Part shown: positions 47,810-62,236 of the stretch, in pieces
How positions within the stretch are numbered: position 1 is the stretch's first letter
Layout: every line of letters starts with the position of its first letter
Program-made: the position numbers and the translations under genes
Source: Spirodela intermedia
Lineage: Eukaryota > Streptophyta > Magnoliopsida > Alismatales > Araceae
Reading direction: 5' to 3'
DNA length: 64,000 nucleotides
NCBI GenBank assembly: GCA_902729315.2
Contig: LR746270.1
Coordinates: 7,325,221-7,389,220, forward strand
Notes under the pieces: model-generated
The model's database searches: none
What the model was told of the DNA's origin: nothing
What the model saw: only the letters and a program-made list of their open reading frames with translations

Positions 47810-50800
47810 ATGTCGCCGGGAGGTATGAGACGCGGCCGGGGAGATCTGATCAATGCGGCACTCCCGGACGAGGTCCTCATGGATATATTCGCCCGCGTGG
47901 AGAGCAAGTCCGGCCGGGATGCTTGTTCTCTGGTGTGCCGTCGCTGGCTCCGCCTCGAGCGGGCTTCCCGCCGCGCCGTCCGGATCGGGGCCTCCGGCAC
48001 TGCCGACCGTGTCGTCCGCTGCCTCGTCCGCCGGTTCTCCGGTCTCCGCGACGTCTTCTTCAACGAGCGTCTCCCGGTCTCAGCCTCTCCTCCCCGCTCC
48101 CCCCCATTGGCGTTTACCAACCGCAGGACGCGCCTTTCAGCGGTGAGTCTTGCAAATCCTTTTACCTTAGTTCTGATCCTGCAACTCTTTAAAGGGTTTA
48201 CCTGAATCTCTATGCCATTGCATTGAAACAAAAAAAAAAATGGGCGTCAAGTCTCCGAAACTGCTTACGCCATCGAAATCGAACCAAACAGCGTTTTGAA
48301 AGTTGTCTAAATGAAGCCACAGATGATAATGATTATGGGCTAAGCTATCATTTCTAAGGTTGGCGACAGTATAACGAGGGAACCATTTACCGGGTATTTT
48401 GCATGAACATCTGGCTGATAGGTTAGCCGATTGATTGATAGGGGATAGTGCACACCGATGATCTATCACCTTCATTGTGACGGCTGAAAAGAGCACTGGA
48501 TTTGGCACCTTACGTACGGTTTAAGAAAACCAATGTTCTTTTGTTGCGTCGTAAACAAGTTTTTTGCTCAATATTCTTAACTCCAAAATGAGACGACCTT
48601 GCTCATTTGGAGAACTACGGAAAATTGGATATGCGGAATGGCTAAATTTATATGAGGTTTAATCAACTGGTATTGGCTTGTCCAGCAAGTTGTTGGAGAT
48701 GAAATTGACCGTTTAATTGGATTTGAGTTTCGATAGACTAATGATTCACCGCATAAAACTGAGCACGAAAGGCAATTCTGCATCTCTTTCGACTGCACTT
48801 TCATTGGGAAGGCATGACCTCATTTTTATTATGACCCGATGCCTAAGGATTCTTAATGTAAGTTTTTTTGGCATTTTCGTGGCGGGAACATCTCTCCAAC
48901 TTTCAAGAATGATTTACTCTTCAAAACTGGTTCGTTTTTATGTGAAGAAGATGAAGCATGCTTCACCTACTTCAACATTCATAAGGTGGAAGATGTCTTT
49001 AAATATCCTTGCTGTAAACGCTTGAGTTAAGGGAGGTTCATGCATTCCATCTACCGCCCCCCCCTCCCTCCTAACACACACACGCACACACACACACACA
49101 CACACATCCCACTTGCAAAGGAAAGAAAAGAGGGAACGTTACCAAATCTATATCTATTTAATTTGCTGTGGACGGGATAAATGCTTCTCAAAAATATTCC
49201 AGTTTAGAATTCACTCTGCGGTTAAATGTTTGGGGAACTCTTACATCCTTTTAAATTGAGATTTTTGTCATTGAGACTTTCACGAGGGAATTTATATGTA
49301 ATTGATACTCCACCGTTCAGAGAACATAAGAACTTCATGCACTTTATGTAGCAATGCAAACGAATATTTGGATCACACCGTTTGTGTAGAATCTGTAAAA
49401 ATGAAAGAGACATGGAGAAGTTGGCTGGAGAGGAGATCATGGCTAGTGGTATCTCATACTACATGTGAACATTTGCACTATCTGAAAGAATGAAACATTC
49501 ACATTTTTGCTCCTGAGAGACACTCATCGAGTAAATGAGGGCAAAGGTAAACCTTAATGAGGGAGAGGATGAGTATTTCCTTTTGAGAGCTTGGATATTT
49601 AGAGTGCCACGGGCCATCCTAGTTTATGGTTTTTCCTTTAGTATATGGGCACTTTTCTCATTAGAGGTGAACGTTTGCATGTGTATATTCTTGTTCTTCC
49701 TTTTTTATTCTGAGGCCATCATATGTCTGAATAAGGATTTTATCTGATAACGTTTGTTTGTTTTTTTAATGGAACTAGATCATAAAAGTGGACAGGTCCC
49801 ACCACTTTCCTATGAATACGAATCAAATAAATCACAGAAATACCATGTATTAGCCATCAGGAAACTAAGGTGAGGCTAACAATGCCAGCCAAAACAGCTG
49901 AGTTTCTGAGTAATTGAATTCTAAATAAATTGAACGCAACAGTAAATTATTCTTTTGTTTCTGGTCACTCTGGTGACAGTATCTTGCATGCGCTGACTGG
50001 GGCTTGTATTGTATTCTAAGAAATAATTGAAAGCTTCCCTAAAAGAAGGCAGACAAAAGGAGTTCACACGTCTGAGAGTCTGCCCTATCTTTGTACAAAA
50101 ATGCTTACTTCGTTGCTTTGTCGCTCCATAATGATTAAAAATGATTATAATTTCCCACAGAAGCTGTATGATTCTAAATGTCACAAAAGATGATTGGTGG
50201 CTTCATGACAGGCTCTGCAAAAAAATACGACTGTTCTCTGTGGTCTGACTTTTCACTGTAGGAGGAATGCTAATCGTGACCTTCTCTCAGAAAATTCTTA
50301 CCTTGGTTAGGAGATTCGGGTCCTCACAAAACGTTTCCCAGCACTGTACAGTTGCTTTCTTCATATGCTGGGTTCTGTCTTCTACTAAATTATTAGTATC
50401 AGTTAGTGTGCTTTGAATTCTTTTTTTCCCCTCTCACACTTTTTAACTCTATTATTCCGTCCTAGATCTTTCAGTGTCCTAAGGAGAATACTACGTAACA
50501 AGAAAAAAAATATACAGTTTGATGTAAAGTCCTCACCATTCAGGAATTTTTTGATATTAGACCATCCTCTTGAGATGTAGGATTGGGTAGCTAATTATGC
50601 TCTTATTTGCTTTAAAAAACTAAGTGGATAAATATTATTACTTGCACCCGTGAACCATGGGAGTTATTGAACTATTAAATTCAGATTTTAAAAAACTATT
50701 AAATTTAGTTAAGATCTTGCAAAAGTTTGCTACAGGTATCTACTGGTGGTATTTTCTTTGTTTTTCTGAATTATTATTAATTAGACCTAAGAAAGAGATT

Positions 50801-53800
50801 GCACTTACCTATGCCGAATTAGCGTTGTGTTATAACTTCCAAATTTCATGTTGTAGGCTGCATTTTGTGCCACCTCGCAAAAGGTTGAGATTGCCAAACT
50901 AATTTATGTTCATCATGAAGGCAATGTTATTGTCAGTTAGTCTTACAGTTTTTCCTTGATGTTGTAGTAACTTTTGAAAATAATGCCAAAGTTTACCTTG
51001 CAGTGGAAGTCACTTTCAAACACATTCAGCAATGCCAATTGTGGCATAAGCAGTGAGACTGAAGAACTTGAATCTGAGAGTTCCAGTCTTTCTGATGCCG
51101 GCCTTGTTGTGCTTGCTGAGTGGTGCACACAACTTGAAAAGCTGAGCTTAATATGGTGCTCTAACATCACAAGTATGGGTTTGAAATCTGTTGCTCAGAA
51201 ATGCATGGCTTTAAAGTCCCTGGATGTGCAGGTGCATTCTTTGTTTCATAGCTGATTGCTTGAAAATTTTCACATTATGAGTTAACTAGGTATAGTGTTA
51301 ATCATACCAACTATGTGAATGCCATTTTGCAATGATGTAAGATATTATCTTATTATTTAGCCATTCAAACATATTTTCTGCCATTGAGCTGCTTCTATAT
51401 TTTAATTTTTCTCATTTTTTCTGGCCTGCAGGAAATTCATTAAACTTTTGGTTACTGCCCATTAGTGTAATAGTAAGATCAGATCATGTATGCAACTTGG
51501 GGAGGAGAAATTATCTTTGATATACACTGATAGACGATTTATATTAATTTCATTGTATAAAACTTATTTTTCTATATTTATCATTACATTATATTTTTTT
51601 ATTTTTTCTGCACCAAAATCAGAAGACTGGGTGACCGTACAATACCATGAGAATGATTTTTGGAAATCTAATGAATCATCGTATAATGTTCATGCTAAAT
51701 AATTTTTCTATTATTAGTGAATTATATGATTCAAAAAAGAATATATCATATCTCATTGCAAGATTTTTCTCTCTGTTTACTTCATGTTTGATGCATTTCC
51801 TCACACCTTGAACACTTGCTCTAGATTAGTAGGCAATGTTGCTAGAATATTATAATAACTTGGGATCGTTGAAGCAAACAGTATAGAAGGCCCTCTATCT
51901 CTGTAGATTGTGCTTTAGGTTGTTGAGTAATTTCAAGTCGTTTTCATGGTATCATTGAAGCAAACGGTAAAACTTTTTGAAAGTTATTGAGCCAATTGCT
52001 TCCAAAAGTTGAGCATGTTGATCTTCCAAAAGTTGACAGTTTATTGGTTCGATTTGTCAGTTTCAAATGGCAACTGGGATTTAATCAAACTAGTTAAATA
52101 TTTTACTTCTTTTATTACTGCCTTTTTTCTGTAAATTTTACTGTTATTATGCTATTGTCTTTTAACTGCATAAAGCTGTAGCGGCTGGTGTTTCCTTTGT
52201 TTGCAGGGTTGCTATATTGGAGATAACGGTCTTATTGCTATTGGAGACTATTGTAAGAAACTTGAGGACCTGAACTTACGCTTTTGTGAGGGATTGACTG
52301 ACAGTGGTTTGATAGGTCTGGTTCGAGGATGTGGTAAATCAATAAAAACTCTTGGTGTTGCAGCCTGTACATGGATAACTGATATGTCCCTTGAGGCAGT
52401 GGGATCTCATTGTCCATCTCTTGAAGTGTTATCATTGGACTCGGAAATAATTAAAAACAAAGGAATACTTTCAGTTGCTTCTCAGTGCCCAGCACTGAAG
52501 GTTTTGAGGTTGCAGTGCATAAGTGCAACAGATGATGCTTTGTTAGCTATCGGTTCAAATTGTGCCTCACTGGAATTTTTAGCTCTGAACAGTTTTCAGA
52601 AATTTACTGACAGGTGTGTACCATTCGTTTCATCCTCATTCTTTCTATTTAGCAAAAAAAAATTATTCGGGCAGCATTGGTATTGTTATTTTCTATTTTC
52701 TACTGCTAAACATTGGGAAGCATGGCCCTCTTTCTGTATCGCTTTTAGTGGTGTTTGTCCCATCAAGGTATTTAAGAAATCATTGGCCCTCCTATTAGCA
52801 TTTTCTCTTCCATCAAGGCGTTCAAGAATTCTTGCTCCAGTAAATATGACATTATAACTATGTTCTTGCCCCTAGTGGTTTATTTTGTAAAAGATTACTT
52901 TTATGATTGGCAGTATTTTGCAAAAGACTTTGTGGTATTGCATTTCTTTTCTAAAAGTCTCATATTCTAGAATTGGTCACTTAGTTTTGTGCTGTTAAAA
53001 TTTTTAACTCTATAAACAGTTATGTTTATTAATTTTTATTTGAATGTTGTAGGGGACTTTCTGCTATTGGTCATGGATGTAAGAGACTGAAGAATCTTAC
53101 ACTTAGTGACTGCTACTTCTTAAGTGATAAGAGTCTTTTGGCAATTGCATCTGGCTGCAGCGAACTGACACATTTGGAGGTTAATGGGTGTACTAATATT
53201 AGTACGTTTGGAGTGGAATCTATTGGACGATCTTGCCCGTATGCTCTGCTTTCTCTATTTTCAGAGGCTTATTCCCTGGGATCATAACTATTACGGAATT
53301 TATTTTTTTTATTCGAATTGGAATCCTGGCTTTTTGCAATGGCTCGTTTTAATGTTTAGGAATCCAGCATGTAGTTTTTGAAGTATTTCCTTATGTGAGC
53401 TATTGTGTTTTTTTATCTCAATTTCATTCCTTGTATATTTTTCTACAAATTCTATGTTAACGATGTAAAAAAATTTATATCTGTGAGGTGGTCTCTAAAA
53501 TGTCTGGGTGATGGCTTACGAGAAGTATCACTCAAATCCATTATCTTCTTGACACAAGCTCCTGAATGGATGACCATCAAAATAAACAAAAACTTTTGAC
53601 CTGATGATGACAAGTCAATTCCTAGAAAGAGGGGATTATGGATGAAAGGAATGAACGGGGGATTCCTCAAGAAATATCTTTGAATGGTTATGGACGAAGA
53701 GTAATATGGTTCTGGACAGTAAATGGAGGTATTATGATATGAGATATCCGATAGGAATTGATTTGCAGATAATTCCCGAATGTCTTCTATGTCTGTAAGG

Positions 53801-56800
53801 CAATGTTGTCTCCGAAGAAAGCATTGATCAATCCAAGCACTGAACTCAGCTGCAGAACATGGGACACCATCATGTTTTGCCAAGCCCGATACAGCATAGA
53901 AGTTTTTTGCTTATCTTGCGTCTGAATGATGAGGAACACGAAATGCATTGATGTCCGAGTAAACCAAGGATTTATACATGAGCTTCATTAATGTAACGCC
54001 AGCATACTTCGTCTTCACTAAGGGAGTGGTGAGACCATGTTCATTTGCCATTCGTACACATGCCACTGGTGTTCAGAAACTTAGGATTGAAGTTTAGTCT
54101 TCAGATTAGTACTCTATGGATTACAATGGATGCTAATTTATGAGGTTATGTGGAGAGAGGAAAATTGTACAATTTCTGGAATAAGTTGGAAATTATCTCT
54201 AGCTTCATGTGGTTTTCAATTAATTATTGGTGTAATTATTTGTTCTTTCTTAGGCAGAGAATGGATAGAGAGAATGTAATAATCGGTGAGAATTCCAAAT
54301 GCAGAGAATGGATAGTCAGAGAACAATCATCTGACAAGTTCTTTGTGGAAGTATCATTTAAGAGTGTAGCCGAGGTAGGTACTAATAATAGCTTGAGGAT
54401 CGGCCTAGTTGGACAAATTAAGTGAAGCATAAACATCCAAACAATTTAGGGGTAAGCTGGAAAAGAGGGCCTTTCTATGAGAGGACAAGAGGAGACTTGT
54501 GTCCCAAAACTCTGGATGGCATTCGATTGATTATATGTGCCATTGTCAAAATTGCTTCAGCCCATAACTTCTTAGGGAGAATATGTTGAATATTGGCCCT
54601 GCTGTCTAAGGTAGATGCTTTTTATCTTGCTCTGCCACCCCCATTCTCAGAGAAGATATGTTGTTAGGTTTCCCTAGGTACTCTTTATCATTTTTTTAAC
54701 AGTTTCTTTATAGTTCTGGTGCTTGATTTTTGATATGTGGTTGAATACTTGTATCACATTGGGAACTTCTAACGCCCTCATCAAATATATCCACATACAA
54801 TGTGTATAGTCATCAATTGATAGAATATTTATGTCCATCCATTTAAATAGTTGAGGACCAGGCATGTCAGAGTGAATAAGATCAAAAGGACTGGCATTCT
54901 TTGTAGTAAATATGGACAATATGTTCGACAGTATTTTGAGAGATGGTAAACTTGACACTTTCCAGACTCAAGGCTAAGTTTATTAAACAAGGATGGAACC
55001 AGCAAGTCTAATGAATGAAGCAGAAAATGTCTAAGGCAAAGATGCCAAGGATAAATCTCCCTAATCTCTTTATTCGCATTTTATATGATTCTTTGAGACT
55101 ACAACATTGAGCAAGCTCTAGTTGAGAGGTAATGAAACCATCCTACTTTATGACCACTTCCAACCATTTGTCTCGTCCTCACATTGTGGAAAACATAATG
55201 ATTCGCTAAGAATGTTACATGAAAATTTATGGATTTTTTTAGTCAACTAACAGAAAGTGAGTCACTGGTGGTCATGAGCATTTCCTCTGCACAACCAAGG
55301 GGATCTCAGACTAAGCTGTGTTAGTATCTTGGATTTTTGGATTAAGTCACCTGCAGCCTTCACCACTACCATTCTCCAACTCCTTGTGGGAGCCCCCCTT
55401 CATTGGACGTATGTATGTTATTCTTTTTTCCTTTGGGGCAGGACAGCAAAGGGCACGACTTCAGAGCAATGTCCCGCTTGCAATGGGATGAACCATGACA
55501 GCTTATGCATTGCGTTCTGCTTCCATTTGCCACTGAAAGAAATGCAGGCAATATCCGCATCATATTTGACTTCCATTGCAGAAAGTTGAGGTTCAGAGTT
55601 GACTGCCTGCAATAATTATTGACCACAACGGCCAAGAATGATCCTCATGATGGATAAGGTAGAAGCTGTTCGAGAATTCCAGATCATGATAAGCAAGGTT
55701 CATGCTTCAATATCTGAATATTTTCTGAGAAAAGAAGAAAAGAAGGGTGAAAAGTGAGGGAGAGAAGTTAACCTGGAAGACCCCAGGCTTAAGGCGAACA
55801 GTGGAGAGAAAACATTCTCTTGTCCGTTCCCACTAGCTCTAACAGAATATATGAATATATATCTGTACACTTACATTGAGTCCATTCAAGTATATGGATA
55901 AGGCTTGCATTCAGTTATTGGGTTCAACAAGGTTGGATAGCCAAGCCCGATTACACGAGCATAGTAGTGCTTCAACACTAGTCGGGAGAGAGAGAGAGAG
56001 AGAGAGAGCTTGGTTAAAAACAATTACTCATGTTTATTCTCACTTTCAAATGATCTTGATTTGGCAGCTAATTTATTGCAGATATCACACAAGCTATATC
56101 TTATCTGACACGCTAATATGTTGGTCTCCCGCAAAATTTAACCTTTCTATGCTTGTTCCTTTTTTGCGACTTGTACAGATATTCTTTTTTAGATGTCTGT
56201 TTTTCTTTTACATTTCATTGTGTAAATATTTACAATTGATACCAGGAAACTTTTGGAGCTGGGCCTATTATATTGCCAAAGAATTGGCAATAGTGCTCTT
56301 GCTGAAATTGGTAGAGGTTGCTCCCTTTTGCAAGCTCTTCACTTGGTCGATTGTTTTAGCATAGGTGATGATGCAATGGCCAGTATAGCACATGGTTGTA
56401 GAAACCTGCGGAAGTTGCATGTTCGTCGTTGTTATGAGGTAAGATGCTTCCTGGTTACTCTTTTGTGACGTTGTACGTAAAGTATTGTAAAATTGTTGTT
56501 AACTTCGTAAGTAAAGAAGAATACACTGCATTCAGTTATATCAACCATTCTGGGGAAGGGTAGCTCAAATGTGTTTTCTAATTCCAACAAACAGAGAAAT
56601 AGGGAGCAAGAAAGCCGTAGGCAGGAAAAAGATGTGCAAACCTGAGAAAATAGGATGAACAGAAGAGAAAATCTTCAAGAGGCCTCTTCTACTAGAGGTG
56701 TAACCGACCTCCTCTCTTCTTCTCTTTTAGCGAAGTTGAAAAGGAATGGGGAGAGGGTGGTTATTAGGTGCAGCAATAACAGATCCATGTCAAAATACCA

Positions 56801-59800
56801 CCGTGACTCCTGTCAGGGATTTTTCTTCTTCCTCTATCCTTTCCTTTGAACAGTGGGATAGAGAGGATTGTCTCCCACACTTAAAGCTGCCTTGCTATCG
56901 CCATATAGTTTAAATGGAAGTTTCACCTTGACTTCAATGCACTCAATCATTCTGAACCACATGAGTGCTATTAAACATAGTACCATGGCCCTTTGCGCAG
57001 TTTTTGCCCTAGATCTAGAAACAGCATTCTGCTTCTTTTTCCTCAAGACATAAGATTCCCATGTAGGCAAGTGCAGTATCATGTACGTGATTTTCTACCA
57101 CCATATGATTTTGTCACTCATCATCCGTACGCCTTACAACCTGCATGTTTCTGTAGATAGAAGAAAATATCTCTTTCTCATGGGAGGATTGGTATAGTGA
57201 GCAATTTGATCTGAAGCATTCGTATAAGTAGGACTCAGTTTACTGAGTAATTTGAACTCTAACTTTCGTAAGAGAAGTTCTTGTTGAATGCACAAACTGA
57301 TCGAGTTCACCCACAACGTGGATAACAGCTAAATTGTTCATGGTTAAGTGCATCAGTGACATCTAGAGATTGTCGTTCTCTAGTGCTCTCATGTTTGTAT
57401 ATTTGGGTGTCTAGTAAAGTTTCTAGCTTCGCTCCTTTATGCAATCAACAAGTCTAGAAATGCCTCAATCCACGATGCATCCGTAGGGGAGGATTGTATG
57501 GGTGGAGACAACTTGAGATTTCTTAAAAACTCGTCATTTGCTTGCAAATGATCGGTAGTAGGGGCCCTGTGCTGGAATATGTCAGGAATTGCTTCTCACT
57601 AAAATCACTAGATTTGTCAGCATTTTCACGACAAGAAAAAATTATATGGACCTTTTGTGGTATCTGAAAATGAATGCAGAGGATAAAGAGAATGTAGGCA
57701 ATCAGGGTGCCATTAGAGGCTGGAGATATCTCCCTCCTATTGAAGACTTTCTGTGGGCGTAAATTGGAACTCATTCTCAACAAATGTGGCTTCTTTAAAA
57801 TATATTGCTTCCATGTTCAATGAACTAGACACTTACTCCGTCACTATATAAAGAGTAACAAAAGAAAATACCTTATAGAGTACTGAGGTGAGTTTGGAAG
57901 ATCTTCGATTAACACTGAATAAATTAGAGGCACTAAAACTTTTGATGGGAGAGCAAGAAATGGACTTCCTTGGTTGTATCTTCATCATCATATTAAAATA
58001 AAAATCCAACAATCTAAGCACTATCTCTGTACTCCACTCCACTAATTCATCCTGAAATTTTCTTTGTTTGCATAAAGCAAACTGATAAATGACTGGTCCA
58101 TACTGATACGAATTAATCCAAACTATGTGGATAACTGCTTTACGATTTTGAGTTATTTTCAGTAATCTAAGCTTCTTCATATGGATTTTGTGTATAAATC
58201 TAATTAATGATATCTTTAATGTTCTCTCCACATTTTTTTATTGGCAGATTGGCAACAGGGGTATCATTTCAGTTGGCACACATTGTCGATATCTCACAGA
58301 TCTTAGTGTTCAGTTCTGTGATAGGTGAAAATTCAACACATACCTCACTTTCCATGAGTAGACACTAATACCTTAGTTTTCGTTTCTGTCCTGTTTTAAA
58401 TGTCACCAATTTTATCATGACCGTACAAAGTTTAGATGTATATAAATGAGACACGCACAAGGATTGGTGAGAATATCTTTACTTAATCCTTGCCATTGTT
58501 TCAGGGTGAACGTTACTATGAGTGAGTTTTTTGACCATTTGATGCCTATTGTCCACCGTTTTTGCAATGGTTTCACCTAATGCCTGTTTGCCAATGGCAT
58601 ATTTTTGTAAGCAGTTACAGTGAAGATTATTTTCTCTTTTACTCACTTACATGGAATTATCTTCCATGAGTCTTGCACACTCTATTCCTCTGTGTCTTTG
58701 ACGAGATACATACATTGATTTTCATGCATAGTTTGGGGTAGAGGTGTCCCAGCCAATTCATAATATTATTACCGTTTTTTCTCTGACAATGATGAGTGGG
58801 AAGTGAGAGAATAGATTCATGCATGCATATATGTTTCTTTTTTAAAGATTAAGGTATGCTAAATACCACATTTTAGTCACATGGTTGTTTATTCTTTAAT
58901 TTATTGTGGCACTTTATTCGTACTAATAATGTTAGTGAACCTTAGCCTAGTGAAGATTTGATAACAACCATATTTCCCAAAAAACACCAAGATCTAGTCT
59001 AGGATCTTGCATTCTCCAGGTCGGATCTCACGTTTGATTCAGCTAACTGAAGCTAGTTTTCACCTTGTTCCATCTATGCATTTTCCATTGTTTATTTTCC
59101 AACTTTGTGTTCAATTCTACATGATCCACTTCACTACAACGTATATTCTTGGGTCTTATCCGCTGTCAGGGTCGGAGATTCTTCTCTAATTGCTATTGGT
59201 GAAGGCTGCCCCCTCCAACGCTTGAATGTCAGCGGATGCCACCAAATCACCGACATCGGGCTGGCAGCTATTGCCAGAGGATGTCCTTCTCTTGTTTACC
59301 TTGACATCAGCGTCCTCCAGGTACTGTCCCATCCCCCCACCACTTGACTTGCAGACGCAATATCGGAAAGATCTAAGCTTATGCCTACCATAGTTTACGA
59401 ACCTTGGTCAGGCCTCAATATCCTCTTATATTTTTATGCAATAATTCGCTCCAACTTTGATATATCAACCCTCTACATACGGTACATGTGTGAAGATATC
59501 AAACACAATGAGATAATCACCACTTGATCTTGTGGGTGAATTTCATTTCTCTCACTGCAGAGTCTGGGTGACATGGCGCTTGCAGAGCTGGGTGAGGGCT
59601 GCCCGGAGCTCAGGGACATCGTAATGTCGCACTGCCCCAAGATAAGTGACGTGGGCCTGACCCACCTCGTCAAGGGATGCGCTCTGCTTCAATCCTTGCA
59701 GATCGTCTACTGCCCGGGCATCACCTCGGCTGGCGTGGCCACCATCGTTTCGGGCTGTGCGGCCATCAGGAAGGTCCTCGTGGAGAAGTGGAAGGTCAGC

Positions 59801-59857
59801 GCAAGAACTAAGAGGAAGGCGGCCTCCGTGCTGTCCTTCTTGTGTGTGGACCTCTAG
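47810..59857 (+). CDS. FBL4: F-box/LRR-repeat protein 4-like (SCF substrate receptor)
   Basis: Eight exons: 47810-48142, 51004-51231, 52207-52613, 53053-53238, 56246-56438, 58248-58324, 59170-59320, 59561-59857. The introns are GT-AG and phases close to 623 aa (Arabidopsis FBL4 is about 610). The F-box is at about 15-55 (LPDEVLMDIFARV, then CSLVCRRWLRLER). About 18 cysteine-containing leucine-rich repeats follow (LEDLNLRFCEGLTDSGL; LTLSDCYFLSDKSL; LLYCQRIGNSAL; LNVSGCHQITDIGL; IVYCPGITSAGV) and the protein ends SFLCVDL. F-box proteins join SKP1/CUL1 and choose substrates for ubiquitination; the substrate is unknown. The first ATG has a weak context. The in-frame ATG at 47825 has G at -3 and aligns better with the homologue's start (MRRGRGDLIN), so the protein may be 618 aa. 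Introns 4 and 5 carry copia fragments. Confidence 0.95.
49074..49106. repeat. (CA)n microsatellite in FBL4 intron 1
   Basis: About 33 bases of CA repeat with one CG interruption, preceded by a C-rich run. Confidence 0.95.
54440..55640 (-). mobile_element. Ty1/copia fragment in FBL4 intron 4 (gag knuckle, integrase)
   Basis: Read on the minus strand, a Cys/His knuckle-like word (CISCHGSSHCKRD) sits at about 55500-55560. An integrase core remnant follows at about 54740-54900 (PFDLIHSDMPGP, SIDDYTHCMWIYLMR). An integrase C-terminal remnant is at about 54470-54590 (LPKKLWAEAILTMAHIINRMPSR). The order gag then integrase is correct for a minus-strand copia element. Multiple stops show that it is dead; RT and RNase H are not seen downstream. 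The outer limits are approximate. Confidence 0.75.
55985..56008. repeat. (GA)n microsatellite in FBL4 intron 4
   Basis: A perfect GA run of about 24 bases lies 240 bp upstream of exon 5. Confidence 0.9.
56834..57090 (-). mobile_element. copia RNase H fragment in FBL4 intron 5
   Basis: An 82-codon minus frame contains KKKQNAVSRSRAKTAQRAM and FKLYGDSKAALSVGDNP. These match the copia RNase H pattern (SKKQ..V.RSSAEAEYRAM and KLYCDNKAAL...NP) with substitutions at conserved acidic and Cys positions. It lies on the minus strand, 0.4 kb beyond exon 5 of FBL4. RNase H should be the 3' end of an element, yet on this strand it lies upstream of the integrase fragment at 54.5-54.9 kb, so the two are not one simple insertion. 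Confidence 0.75.
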
Positions 59858-62150
59858 CAGCTCTTCATTGCGTCTGCATCAGATTCTTGCTGCATGGCGC
59901 ACAGGAAGGCGATGTAGATCTTAACCTTCTTCATCTTCACTGTGGGCTTACTCTTTTTCTTCTTTTCTTTTTTTTTCTTTTTTTTTTTTTGAATCCACGT
60001 TTTTCTTGGATGTTGCAGGTCAGCATTAGAGATGATCTCAAAATGAGGGGGTGGGCAAAGTCAACTCCACTCGTTCATTCTCACTCTTCTTCATTTTTTG
60101 GTATGTATGCATATATATATGTATATATTTAAATTAATATATCTATGGATTTGATAATACTTGTGGAGGTCCCTTCTAGAGGCTTGTATTTTTTCATTTA
60201 AATAATTATTTCAAAATAAAAATACAATAAAATTATTTCACTCTTTTTTTCTCTTCTCACTGTTTTTTTTTTTCGTGGCAAAACATTGATAGCGTGAGAT
60301 GGGCACCAGCATCTGGTGTAATAGAAGTGTAGGATCTAAATCGCATGAAATGTTCAAGCCCGTGTGTTTTCATGTGTGAAGCTTAGTAGTATACCGTACC
60401 ATAGTGATTAATGAATACAAACCATTTTGATCTATGCAAACAATATAAACATGTGTAGCTCATTCTAGTTACATGCAATGATTTAAAATAGAAAAATCAT
60501 ATAATATTAATATATATATATATATATGTACTAGGATGCTCTTATTTTATACCCAATGAATTTACTTATTATGTTGGTACTTTCTTGCGTCATACTTGTA
60601 AACTTGTGTACTCAGAATATTTGAGTTATTTGATTTTTTGGCAGAAGAAATTTCGAAAAATCTTCACATAATTGGTCGTGTGAATGGGTTGAGTCAAGTT
60701 GAAATATGGGCTTGTTTGTCCGCAAACCTAGTTTGACTTATCCCAATGCAGGTTTAGTAAGAGATGATCAAGCCTGCAATGGGCTTCATATGACCAAGCA
60801 AGGGTCAACCCAACCTATTCAAATCCCTTCCAAATCAACATATAAATTTATATCAGAGGCAACATACATCTTTTTTAATTCTCATCCTAACAATGGAGCT
60901 GAGAGGATCTCAAAGTGTTTTTGGAGGGCTTTTCATCTCATTGACCTCATGAATTTCTGATCTTGAACCTAGAAATCAAATTGATAAAAGAAAAACATGA
61001 GGACCCTTATGAAGGCAATTTGATCAGAACATAAATTGTCCTCCGATCAAATATATGATGGATTTTGAAACACATGCATGTGGAGGTTGAATCTTGACCA
61101 TCTTGATCTACTGTAACCTTTTTAGGGTTCATCTCAGAGAATCTTTTTCCCTAGGGATACAGAAGGGCATTGAAGATTAGGGAAACATAAGCCCTGTTCA
61201 TCAACACTCTTAATATTTATTTTCTTTCACTTAATGGTCAATGGGTCAGTTCATTTGAAGCACTACTGATGAATGTCATCCAAAATCTTTCATTCTATGT
61301 GAAGGGTTTTTCCTCTTCTCTTAGTAATCCTTCTAGCTTTATGGTTTTCAAGAGATTATTTAACATTAGTTGTTGTCTATCTAAATAACGGCAAAAGTAT
61401 AGAGAGAGAGAGAGAGAGAGAGAGATTCTTCCTTGATTTTGGTGGATTCTAGTGCAACAAAAGTTGTGACATACCTTTAGTCATGTGAAGTCAAAATCAT
61501 GTCCTTGAATCCATAAAAATTTTAGTTTCATTGAAGACAATTCGTCCTCAAATCAATATAATGAAGATATTTTGACTCTTGAATTAACAAGGGTTTGATC
61601 TTGAGTCCATAAGATCAAAAAGATTCCTTGAATCCACAAGGAGCATTGGAATCCACTTGCAGAATAAGATAACTTCAAAAGGATCAAATTTATAGAATTG
61701 ATTGAATGTCTACAAGGGATTGTCTTTAAATACAAGGTTTTATTTTTGGGCGCCTAAAATTTAAATTTTAATCAAATAATTTTGGAATTTCTGAAAGGGA
61801 CAAAAATAAATAAAAATTAAAAAACTGAATTTGGACACATTTAAGATATGATTTTCTTAGGTCTTATCTGTTGTTGTTTGACTATTTTGAGGTAGAATTA
61901 AAGTCAATACATGTATTCAAGGTTTGACCATGGGATGCATGTCCACTTGAGTTGGGCTCCAAACAGGCTACCTCAGATGCAAGGTTTGATCTTATTCAAT
62001 GCAACCCTCTATGTTTTATATTTATGCAGTTGACATCTTACAGAGAAAGAATTTGTTATCTCTCTCTCTACCCCATAGGATTTTGGTGCCATTGAAAACT
62101 TGACGAGGACCTAATCGCAATTAATCCAAATCCCCATTTCCTCCGACGGA
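59858..62150. other. AT-rich intergenic DNA
   Basis: A T-rich run (about 59950-59990) follows the FBL4 stop, possibly within the 3' UTR. The rest is AT-rich with short (AT)n runs (about 60111-60130 and 60513-60527) and a (GA)n at 61401-61425. I see no gene. A block at 61500-61700 has recurrent CTTGAATCCA / CCTTGAATCCAC words of repeat origin that I cannot classify. Confidence 0.5.
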
Positions 62151-62199
62151 AGGGAGATGCCCGGTGCAGCGCAGCCCATCGTCAGTGACAGCGGCGGCG

Positions 62200-62236
62200 T
62201 GGAGGAGGAGGAGGAGGAGGAGGAGGAGGAGGAGGA
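62200..62236. repeat. (GGA)n trinucleotide repeat
   Basis: About 12 GAG/GGA units, read as poly-Glu on one strand and poly-Leu on the other. It lies about 200 bp upstream of the small gene at 62441 and creates misleading open frames on both strands. Confidence 0.95.

Noticed and set aside
53452-53883. 143-codon minus frame in FBL4 intron 4
   Set aside because: No match to copia RT or RNase H patterns that I can recognise. It may be retroelement debris, but I cannot support a call.
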